Assembly: GCF_038396675.1 (NCBI RefSeq)
Contig: NC_088921.1
Location: forward strand, 20,841,001-20,905,000
Length of the DNA: 64,000 nucleotides
Direction of reading: 5' to 3'
From: Hydra vulgaris
Taxonomy: Eukaryota > Cnidaria > Hydrozoa > Anthoathecata > Hydridae
This document shows, in pieces, positions 46,501 to 54,991 of the stretch. The translations under genes were made by a program, and so were the position numbers. The notes beneath the pieces were generated by a model. That model searched no databases. It had not been told where the DNA came from and saw nothing but the letters and a program-made list of their open reading frames with translations. Every line of letters starts with the position of its first letter. The first letter of the stretch is position 1.

Positions 46501-46602
46501 AATATGGAGTCTCGGCTCCTAAATAACACCGCCATCTAGGGCCCTGTGTAATCCTGGATGCAGCTGCAGGTCACTCTAGTTGGTTAGTAAAAAAAAAAAA
46601 AA

Positions 46603-46754
46603 GTGACTGTTCTTAACAGTTTAATATCTGGTACGCCGGCACAGTCCGGCTTATATATTATTCTGATTTTTGGCATTAGGTCATGGGATCATAGGTTTAC
46701 CTTGCCCTGACCACGGGTTGCCTCGGCGCTGCACTACTGCTGAGCGCGGCTCAG
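46603..46754 (+). pseudogene. U2 snRNA 3' half after the SINE
   Basis: 152 bp from nt 36 (GTGACTGTTCTTAACAG) to nt 187. Sm site and both 3' stem-loops are recognisable. Confidence 0.9.
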
Positions 46755-46933
46755 ATTAAAAATAAGAAAAATTCTTGACTTTCAGAGTGTCTAACATCGC
46801 TAATGGTCTCAGCTGCTGCTGATGATGATGCTGCTGATGATGACGACGACGAAAATGATTTGACGTACTAATTTAAACCACAACTACATTGTTGAAGACG
46901 GCGTCAGTCCGACTATGTCTGGAGTGTTCAGTT
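46755..46933 (+). other. U2 spacer with promoter-like block
   Basis: Complete spacer of 179 bp, nearly identical to 59032-59209 apart from the start and single substitutions. Confidence 0.9.
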
Positions 46934-46980
46934 ATCGCTTCTCGGCCTAATGGCTAAGATCGAGTGTAGTATCTGTTCGT
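46934..46980 (+). pseudogene. U2 5' half upstream of E10
   Basis: U2 nt 1-47 with two substitutions (GATCGAGTG, GTTCGT). Confidence 0.9.
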
Positions 46981-47071
46981 GATTTTAGCCGAGACAACGA
47001 TTTTGAAAGTGGAAAAAGTTAGTTATTAGTGGTTTAATAAGGAGTTCTGTGATTATTGGTTTTTTAACGAA

Positions 47072-48263
47072 ATGGTCTCAAATATCAAAAGTACCGCTGA
47101 ATGTTTCATCGAAAGAATGACGAAAACAGCAACTGGAAATGGCGATGAAATTGTATCGATTCTATCACCCTACAGCACCGACGACGAATCCGAAAACGAT
47201 TCGGACCGAAAGAGGAACCAAGTATTAAGGGACGCGGAAGCTCTACTCAAAATTATCAAAAAACCTACGCCAACGTAACCACCTAATGCGCCCACAAGAA
47301 GAATCTCCCAAAAACCCAAATTGCTAGACTGCGAAAGCGTATTGATATTGACCAAATCATTAGTGCTCTTGAAGCTGTACACTTGGCACGTGAACTCGAA
47401 TGAATTCAACTACTTCGTGGAAACACCCTTTTGGAGATTGTGATGAAGACGGACTCTACGAAGAACCTGTTGTTAGAGAGGGGACTCAATGTGTGCGGCC
47501 TTCATCATTTTTTCCAACAATCAAACCCCAATCGGGAGCCGAGCGAAGTCACTCACGTTTCTGTGTTCGGCCTCCCGATTGAGCATAAAAACCTAAAGAT
47601 TGTCACCGTTTTTGAACAGTTGGGCTACGGCAGGCATTTTACGCAAAACCTGTCATGAGAAAAACATCTGTTAGTGGAACGAAATACTATACAGGTATCT
47701 TCGTGGCGGTTATGGAAAACATGCCGTGCCCGACGCCGGTCAGCATGAACGTAATAGGATATCCTATCAGAACGAAGCACAACGGTCAACCGATATCACC
47801 ACCTGTACAACCTAAATCTGCCCAAATACCACTTCAAGAAAATGTAAACCCTACACCAAAAGATAATCCGCAAGCTCCACCAACATCCTCCGAAAGCCAT
47901 AGTTCTATTCAACCTATGCTTAATACATCCGAACAACTGATACCTATAATTGAACAGCCAATACTTGATACAACCGAACCAACTAAGGAAACCGCAAAAA
48001 CCACCATTGAACAACCTCTACTAAATCCAATAAATGAAACCTCGAACCAAATAGAAAATGATTTAACGAAAGTAAACCCCATTACCAATGAAAATCATAC
48101 TATCGAAATTCATACAGACAGTGAAATGAAGAACATCGCGGAAGAAGAAAACGAAGATTCCCAAATGGAAGACGACCAGCAAGATATTAAATTACAGAAA
48201 AAAAGAAAAACTGCGCAGAACTATCAAAAAAACAAGAACATCAAAAGATCTACGAAAGACTGA
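47072..48263 (+). pseudogene. ORF1 of E10, broken
   Basis: MVSNIKSTAECFIERMTKTA start, then SYSTDDESENDSD, ILLKIIKKPTPT-type core entry (frameshift), LQLLRGNTLLEIVMKTDSTK, LLLERGLNVCGLHHFFQQSN, HVSVFGLPIEHKNLKIVTVF, LGYGRHF, KYYTGIFVAVMENMPCPTPV and a long Pro/Gln/Thr-rich then acidic tail with a KKRKTAQNYQKNK end. Three frames are used. Homologous throughout to E13 ORF1. Confidence 0.82.
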
Positions 48264-48386
48264 ACATAATAACAGTAATATGATTTTTATATTTATCTAT
48301 CATTTAACTATATATTTTGAACAAATGCGCGCATTTTTAAACTAATTGTTACCTTTTTCTTACTTTTTAATTTTGATTATAAATAG

Positions 48387-51300
48387 ATGTAAGAATTCCG
48401 ACCCTAAATGTAAATGGTCTCCAAACTGAGACCAAAAGAAACAAAATATTTCAATTTCTTAAATATTCGGAATATGATGTAATATGCTTGCAAGAAACGC
48501 ATAGTACCGAAGAAAATAACACTTATTGGATAAATGAATGGAAACACCAAACTAACGGGAGCTCCCTATAGAATAATAAAAACCATAGAGAGCGAGGTGT
48601 CTTCATTCTAACAAAAGAATATATTATTTCTAACGAAGTCACACAAGACGACTGTAGGAGAATTCGTGCAGCCAATTTTACTTTTAAAAATTGCAATCTA
48701 AGAATAATCATTATATACGGGCCAAATGACCAACAACACAAAAAAAAAATTTTTTTAACAAATGAGAAAACATGCGCGCGGATCAAAATATATGATCCTC
48801 GCGGGGGCTTTTAATATGGTTAAAAACCCTAAGTTAGACAGGGAAGGGGGTGATTCACATAAGAAAAACATTACTTTAGGTAAAGCCAACTTGAACTTTT
48901 TTCGCGAAAAGTTCGAGATGGTTGATATTTATAGATATGTTAACCTAAATTAAAATGATTTCACCTATGAAAAACAGGAGAAAACTTTCAAAAGCAGAAT
49001 AGACAGAATTTATGTACCTTTGACAATCTCAAGATATTGCGAATGCGATTTAATAGAAAACAAAATTAATAACCATAAAGTCTTCGGCAGTACTCTAAAA
49101 CTTGAGAAGGTGAATGAAAGAGGCCCAAGCTACTGGCACTTAAATGGTAGTCTATTAAGCGATTTCGCCTTTAAAGCGAAACTGAAAAAGGATTTTGAAT
49201 TGGCAAAAACTTAGAAACATAGTTACTCCAGTGCCAATCAATGGTGGGACATCACAAAATCCCGCATAAAATTGATTGCTATTGAGGCGTCAAAATCCAA
49301 TAAGCGCCAAATAAAGCTAAAACAGAAATCTTTACAAAAACAAATCGATGAGGAAAACCAAAATCAAAAGAGAGACTTGGAAAAGCTCGAGGATCTGAGA
49401 TCAGAGCTTCAAGAACTCCTCTGCGACAGTGGCGTGTTCGTAAGAACTAAACAAACCCTAGCAGAAGAGGGCGAAAAACCTTCCAAGGCTCTCTTCCATA
49501 TGAAAAAGAATAACCAAAAGAAAAAAATATAAGAGAAATAAAAGACGGTGACACCGTTCACACGGACACCGTCAAAATATTATAAGCAATTAAAAATTTC
49601 TGTAAAAACCTTTATGAAACAAAAAATCTCAATAAAGAAAATCAGAGCAAATTTTTAGCAAACATAATAACATCCCTCGCGGATAACCAAAACGCGTCTT
49701 TAAATATTCCCTTTAGCGGCGAGGAGCTTTATAACGCTGCAGTGTCTTTAAACAAAGGCAAAACAGCAGTGATAGACGGCCTCCCGGCAGAACTCTATCA
49801 AGAATGCTAGGATATTTACGGAGAAGAACTTACCTATCTTAAGAACGGTATTGTCTTTAATGTAAATAACGAGCTGTTGTGGTCGCAGAGGACGGCGCTG
49901 ATTAGTCTCCTTTTAAAAGGCAAAACAGGTGACCTGACGGCGCTGCAATACTAGAGACCAATATCCCTGCTGTGCGCGGATTATAAAATAATCACTTAAG
50001 GCCTCGCCTTGAGGTTGTCTAAGGTACGAGAAAAAATTCTCGGACCATCGCAAACATGCTCGGTACCGGTAAGAAATATTTTCTCTAACATTTTCCTGGT
50101 CAGAGACCTAATACAGTACACTAACGAAAAAAACTTAGATAGTGTACTGATTACAATCGACCAGGAAAAAGCATTTGATAAAATTGACAGAAATTTTTGT
50201 TTGAAAGACTAAAAAAATTCAACTTGGGTAAAAAATTTATAACAGCAATTATGCAATCAATGAAAAATTCTAAATCAATAATAATTAACAACGGATACAT
50301 GAGTAAACCTTTGGGTGTAAACGAGGTGTTTGTCAAAGCGACCCTATTTCACTCATGCTTTATTGCCTGGCAGTGGAAACCCTCGCTCTAGAAGTCAGAA
50401 ACAACCCTGACATAGATGGCATTCCCCTGCCTTGCACAAAAAACAATTTAAAAGTAATGCAGTACGCTGACGACACCACAATATTTTCCTGAGGAACCCG
50501 AAATCGATCCAAAGCGTTTTCAAAACGCTAGACGATTTCGAGGAAGCCTCAGGATCAAATATTAACAAAGCAAAACCAATGGTCTGGCGTTAGGTAGATT
50601 TAACCACATCCACTATGAAAACACGACCAGAATACTAAATTAAAAGCTGTTTGATATTAACTGGTGCAACGCCTCAGGCATTAAATTTTTGGTATTACCT
50701 TCCACAATGACCTAGCCTACACCGCTAGTGCAAATTGGTAGGAAGCCGTTGAAAACTTTAGAAAAAAAATCAATAGTTTTAGATACCGAAACATATCTCT
50801 AAGGTGCAAGAGTACTTTTGTTTATACTCTTGCACTCTCTTAGGTGTGGTTGGTGGCCAACGGCCCATAAAAAGCGACATCTTAAATCTACCAATAAAGA
50901 AAGGAGGACTGGGCATTCTTGACACAAAGAAGCAAGGTTTAGATTTCCGAACAAAACATATACTCCAAATAAATGAACAAAAAACAATCACGAGTCATGC
51001 TTTATTTAAAACTATTATTTGCTCATCATCTAGCTAAACACGCGCGAACAAACTACCCGCAATGGTTGTTTCTTACAAGAAACTACTTCCTAAAATCTTT
51101 AAACGAACTCCCATTTTACTATAAAGACGTCATTAAGAACATTAAGTGCGATGACAAAATTTTAGAAATTAAACCTAGAAGCGCATAAAATATACGCGCG
51201 TTTGTCACCAAAGCTGACGAAAACTTAAATTTAATAAAAATACAAAGGGCATGGGATAAAATGCTACAAAAAAATCTTCCATGGCAAAAAATATTGGAGA

Positions 51301-51859
51301 AAAGCTTTGTATCTCACGCCATCGGACCCAGCAAAAACACCCTCTGGAGAGCCTTAACTTACTCACTTCCGACTCTTGAAAAAATTCAGAGTTGGAGGAA
51401 AAACAGAGGCCGCGGAAACAATAATTGTAAATCCTGCGGCGCAGTGGAAAAAACAATGCACCTTTTATCAACTGCAAAAAGGCTAGGTCTGTGTGGAAGG
51501 CCTTTATACCAACGTACGAAAGACTTTTATCAACAAAAAAATTTAATACTGTCCATTCGATCTTTCTAACAAACATCGAGCACTTGTCAAAGAAAGACTA
51601 CACTGCGAAAATTCCATTGACTCTGGCTGACTTGATAACGTCGCGGTTATGGTGGGCCAGAAACGTGAAACTTAAGGAAAACAAAAATATACCCTTGGCA
51701 AGAATTGCAGAGAGGATCAAAAAAGATATTAGAAATATATGGAAAATAAACTATAACAAATACTAAAGACAAAACAACGTGGAAAAATTCCACAACATGT
51801 TTTCTATAAACAATGCTATTAGCGATAAAATTATTCTGAATCTAACTCTTCTCTTATAA
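48387..51859 (+). pseudogene. ORF2 of E10, broken
   Basis: VRIPTLNVNGLQTETKRN (APE), VICLQETHSTEENN, a GAFNMVKNPKLDREG site where the usual GDF Asp is Ala, RGPSYWHLNGSLL. RT lies at about 49730-50480: VIDGLPAELYQE, LVRDLIQYTNEKNLD, ITIDQEKAFDKIDRNF, then YADDTTIF near 50465. The region after 50640 is shortened near 50860, where a stretch between VWLVANG and PIKSDIL is missing. Knuckle NCKSCGAVEKTMHLL near 51425 and a C-terminus at 51857-51859. Confidence 0.85.
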
Positions 51860-52070
51860 TTAACGGTTTTCAACCAAACGATTAACATTATTTTTATTTA
51901 TAAACGAAAAGCAAGTCCCCAGCAGCCCCTGTGGGTGCGACGGACATGCGTATATTTTATAAATGCGAGGCTTAATGGCCAGCACTATATATTTTAAACA
52001 TGACGAGAAAAACACCAACATGTCCTGCAAAGCCCTGAGGCAATGATGGATGTGTGTATTTTATATAACA

Positions 52071-52092
52071 GCCTGGGGTGTAATAGCCAGGC
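52071..52092 (+). other. 3'UTR hairpin of E10
   Basis: GCCTGG pairs with CCAGGC around loop GGTGTAATAG. The same loop type with a GCGTGG/CCACGC stem occurs in E6, so pairing is kept while sequence changes. Confidence 0.65.
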
Positions 52093-52144
52093 ATATTTAT
52101 TATAAACTCGTAAATATTTTGTTCTATATACTTTTATTAAAAAC

Positions 52145-52221
52145 CTGTTGTGGTTTCATTTCGATTAATTTTTTTGGTTTTCGACTTTTCGATTTTCGTT
52201 TTTTTTCTATAACCACAACAG
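52145..52221 (+). other. long 3'UTR stem with TTTCG-rich loop, E10
   Basis: CTGTTGTGGTT (52145-52155) is the exact inverse of AACCACAACAG (52211-52221), enclosing TTTTCG-type repeats. E12 has an equivalent stem of different sequence at 58550-58645. Confidence 0.7.
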
Positions 52222-52403
52222 TTTTAAATAAATAAAATAATTTTTGCTAAATTTTCATAAATAAAAAATGAAGAAACAAAATACTGTCTCAAAAAAGCAA
52301 AGAAAATTATAATGACATTAAAAAAATCTTTCCCCCTCATTGTAAATAGTTCACTGTTGTAAATATTTATTAATAAAATATATGTAATTATAAAATAAAA
52401 AAA

Positions 52404-52415
52404 GTATTTGTTCTT
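52404..52415 (+). repeat. U2 target duplication at E10 3' end
   Basis: GTATTTGTTCTT, one change from U2 nt 36-47, followed by ATCTT and then a U2 nt 1. Confidence 0.85.
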
Positions 52416-52420
52416 ATCTT

Positions 52421-52456
52421 ATCGCTTCTCGGCCTAATGGCCAAGATCAAGTATCT
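52421..52456 (+). pseudogene. U2 5' end carried by E11
   Basis: Matches U2 nt 1-32, then TATCT. It lies 5 bp after the E10 target duplication with no spacer or promoter in front, so it arrived with the inserted element. Confidence 0.8.
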
Positions 52457-53449
52457 TAGTCTTTAGCCGGGACAGTGGTTTTTGAACTGCTTTAAATGCT
52501 AATAAAGTCTTTTTCTTCAGTTTTCTAATTTAGATAGCAATGGGCGATGGATTTGTTATGCAATCATCGTCGAAAGAAGATACAATTCTAAAATCAGTAA
52601 GGATCACTCGCCTGAAGATGGAGGCAGCACGTAATCGCTCGTATTCGCAAGAATCAGTCGAGAAGTATGTTCCGTCCTACAGCTCCGTCGAAGATGATGA
52701 CGATCGTGATCCAGATTATCCAAATTCAAACTTCCGGACCGTTGTGGTTCGTCGAAAACATTTAGCGAAGAAAAGCCAAGAATACGTACCGACCGTTGTG
52801 GAACGCCCTTGACGGAAAGTTAACTCTGTAGTCAACCCGACAAGCCGGAAAAGGTGAAAAACCAGCACTATATCGTACTTTCCTTAGCCGTACCCAAGCA
52901 CGATTTACTATCAACAAAATTTTAATCGCTTTCAAAGAAGCAAATATCAATAAAGACATCGAAGGATTACAACTAATTAATCGAAGTTCAAATATTGAAG
53001 TTACACCGAAAACAAATGAAGCAAAATTAAAACTGATTGAGACAGGTTTAAATATACGAAATTTGCACCAACGGTTTATACCTTCGACAAACGATCGCAC
53101 TTTTGTTAAGAGGATACATGTTTCGGTGTTTAAGCTTTTTTTAGAAGCAAAAACCATGCAACTTGCATCATTTCTCGAAGACGAGGGGTATGGAAAAGCT
53201 TACAAAACAAAACCAGTTATGAAAAGCACTCCAAAAAAAAAGAACGCCGCATTACTCTGGAATTCTTGTTGCAATTTTTAACGAATTGTACAAACCCATA
53301 CCGGATTATATACACGTCAGAGGTCATCTTGTTCGTACAATGTACACAAAATCTGAGGAAACAGAGGATTTCGACGGCAATGATTTTAACGATCATCGTC
53401 AACAACAACAAAATACAAATAATACCGACACCGTTATAAGCAGTGGCAA
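52457..53449 (+). mobile_element. U2-targeted LINE remnant E11 (leader and ORF1 only)
   Basis: Conserved 5' motif TTAGCCGGGACAGTG at 52462-52476, then ORF1. At 53449 the ORF1 tail passes directly into the last bases of U2 (CCCAG) and the spacer; ORF2 and 3'UTR are gone. The junction lies at short similarity (GCAACCCAGATTGG versus GCGGCCCAGTTGG), consistent with a deletion by recombination. Leader and ORF1 are closest to M4. Confidence 0.8.
52540..53449 (+). pseudogene. ORF1 of E11, broken
   Basis: MGDGFVMQSSSKEDTILKSV start, SYSSVEDDDDRDPDYPN acidic part, then (other frames) core pieces FLSRTQARFTINKILIAF, NIDKDIEGLQLINRSSNIEV, HQRFIPSTNDRTFVKRIHVS, EDEGYGKAYKTKPVMKSTPK and DYIHVRGHLVRTMYTKSEET. 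The last block matches the M4 ORF1 (YIRGHRFRTMYS). Confidence 0.75.
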
Positions 53450-53633
53450 CCCAGATTGGAAAAAAGAAAATATCTTCACTTTCAGAGTGTCTAACATCGC
53501 TAATGGTCTCAGCTGCTGCTGCTGATGATGCTGCTGATGATGACAACGACGAAAATGATTAGACGTTCTAATTCAAACCACAAGTACATTGTTGAAGACG
53601 GCGTCAGTCCGACTATGTCTGCAGTGTTCAGTT
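53450..53633 (+). other. U2 3' tip and complete spacer
   Basis: The final five bases of U2 and the full 179 bp spacer, including the CTG/ATG/ACG trinucleotide tract and the promoter-like block before 53634. Confidence 0.9.
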
Positions 53634-53661
53634 ATCGCTTCTCGGCCTAATGGCTAAGATC
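53634..53661 (+). pseudogene. U2 5' fragment upstream of E12
   Basis: U2 nt 1-28 exactly (to AAGATC). Nt 29-47 are missing, so the E12 5' junction has lost part of the target although its 3' junction is perfect. Confidence 0.9.
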
Positions 53662-53760
53662 TACTGGTTTTAGCGCGAGACAGCTTTTATAATTATTGGT
53701 CTACTGGCCTTTAGTATAGTGTAGTATAGTTTTTGTAGGTTAGTATAGGATTTTATAAAA

Positions 53761-53784
53761 ACCGTGCCCCAGCCACGGGTTGCC
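53761..53784 (+). other. U2 3'-domain-like segment in E12 leader
   Basis: ACCGTGCCCCAGCCACGGGT then TGCC matches U2 nt 132-155 at 20 of 24 positions. A similar segment is in the M3 leader. Confidence 0.65.
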
Positions 53785-53807
53785 TTCCTAAAACTCTTAG
53801 GTTTTAG

Positions 53808-54866
53808 ATGGTTAACATGGATAAAATTTCTAATGTTGATACTCTCTTAGGAGAATCTTTTTCCACTAAGAGCTATGCTCAAGTCGCTACAGGCGAAAAT
53901 AATCATTTAAAACCACTGAAAAATACTCTGCTATGTTCCTTAAATACCCCGTGCGATGTAGGAGATATATTTAAAGCTTTAGAAGAACAAGGTCTGGACA
54001 TTCATCTCGAAGGACTTCAAATTATTCGTAAGGGATACATGGCCGAGATATTAATGAAAACAGACTCATCTAAAAATATCCTCTATGAAAGAGGACTAAA
54101 TATTAAAGGGCAGCACTATCGCCTTTATGGGTCAAAACCTAACAGAACACCAGCAACCCCAAGGAGAACAATCTCAATCTTCGGGCTTCCCCTTGAGTGC
54201 ACTGATATTGGTGTTGGTAAAGAGCTAGAAACCCTTGGATATGGTAAGCATATATCCACAAGACCTTTAATAAAAGAATCAACAAAAAATAAAATAAAAT
54301 ACAACACTGGTATTGTTTTAGTCGTTTTGGAAGACATGCCCAAACCAATACCAATTAAAATAAATCTAAAAGGATACCGTGTTAAAGTAATTCATACTGG
54401 GCAAACTGGGTATACACCCAAGAAAAAAAACCAAATTGAAAAGAAAGATGATAAAGATAACGAAACAAACATACATCTAACTAGTGAAGGTCTCAACAGT
54501 AATGTGGAAATAGCTAGAGATGAAAACGTTGCAGATTCTGCAACAGCACAATGTAATGTAACCCCTTTGTCAGCAAATGAACTAAAAAATATAACAGTTA
54601 ACATAATAGATGCAAAAACTATGGAACAATCCATACAGAGTAAAGAACCTTCTAAAAACCAACAGGGAATTGTTCCAAATAATCTAATGGAGGATGACGG
54701 TCAGGACTCTGAAAGCCCAATGGATCCAATAGATGAAAACCCGAACCAATGGAATAAGGTGGAAAACCACGATAAGAATAAAAAAAGAAAAACTAGTTTA
54801 GAAGAAAACAAACTTACAGACTCAAAACGTTTAAACATGCTAACACTAACATCTGAAAAGAGTTAG
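53808..54866 (+). CDS. ORF1 protein of E12 (352 aa)
   Basis: RNA-binding/chaperone-type ORF1 by position and by homology to the other ORF1s. Residues 1-35 are variable with the STKSYAQVATGE motif. The core (about 40-205) contains DIFKALEEQGLDIHLEGLQI, AEILMKTDSSKNILYERGLN, TISIFGLPLECTDIGVGKEL, LGYGKHISTRPLIKES and YNTGIVLVVLEDMPKPIPIK. The tail 206-352 is polar and charged and ends in a basic KKRKTSLEENK stretch. No CCHC knuckle is seen, unlike some Tx1 ORF1s. An ATG at 53808 is followed in frame by another at 53817. Translation probably precedes ORF2 on the same RNA. Confidence 0.88.
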   Translation: MVNMDKISNVDTLLGESFSTKSYAQVATGENNHLKPLKNTLLCSLNTPCDVGDIFKALEEQGLDIHLEGLQIIRKGYMAEILMKTDSSKNILYERGLNIKGQHYRLYGSKPNRTPATPRRTISIFGLPLECTDIGVGKELETLGYGKHISTRPLIKESTKNKIKYNTGIVLVVLEDMPKPIPIKINLKGYRVKVIHTGQTGYTPKKKNQIEKKDDKDNETNIHLTSEGLNSNVEIARDENVADSATAQCNVTPLSANELKNITVNIIDAKTMEQSIQSKEPSKNQQGIVPNNLMEDDGQDSESPMDPIDENPNQWNKVENHDKNKKRKTSLEENKLTDSKRLNMLTLTSEKS

Positions 54867-54991
54867 TGGGCATTTAAAATATATATATATATAATAAAAA
54901 TAATAAAACAAAAATAAAAATACAAAACAAAAAAAAAAAAAAAACAAATAAAAATATAAAATTAAAAATCAAATAAAAATACAAAATAGAA

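Larger units (their letters stand above)
46201..46602 (+). mobile_element. tRNA-like SINE inserted at the U2 target site
   Basis: A 402 bp non-coding element between GTATCTGTTCTT (46189-46200) and its slightly mutated copy GTGACTGTTCTT (46603-46614), with an A14 tail. The head has a Pol III box A-like CTCAATTGGT (46221-46230) and a box B-like GATCGAAACC (46263-46272) about 33 bp apart, as in tRNA-derived SINEs. The body contains four ~20 bp repeats (CCCTTAAATGGGC). It encodes no protein. It uses the same site as the LINEs, so mobilisation by their ORF2 protein is the likely route. Confidence 0.7.
46981..52403 (+). mobile_element. U2-targeted LINE copy E10, full length, decayed
   Basis: Starts right after U2 nt 47 with GATTTTAGCCGAGACAACG. 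ORF1 47072-48263, ORF2 48387-51859 and a 3'UTR with hairpins to the A-tract before GTATTTGTTCTT (52404) follow. It belongs to the E9/E13 subgroup. Numerous stops and frameshifts. Confidence 0.88.

Noticed and set aside
50808-50840. Inverted repeat TGCAAGAGTA...TACTCTTGCA in E10 ORF2
   Set aside because: E13 has the same near-palindrome at 63424-63452 as part of normal ORF2 coding sequence, so it is not a new fold-back.
53662-53807. HDV-like or hammerhead ribozyme at the 5' end, as in R2 or Penelope-like elements
   Set aside because: I could not trace the required pairings or hammerhead core (CTGATGA...GAAA) by eye; left as a test under the 5' motif finding.
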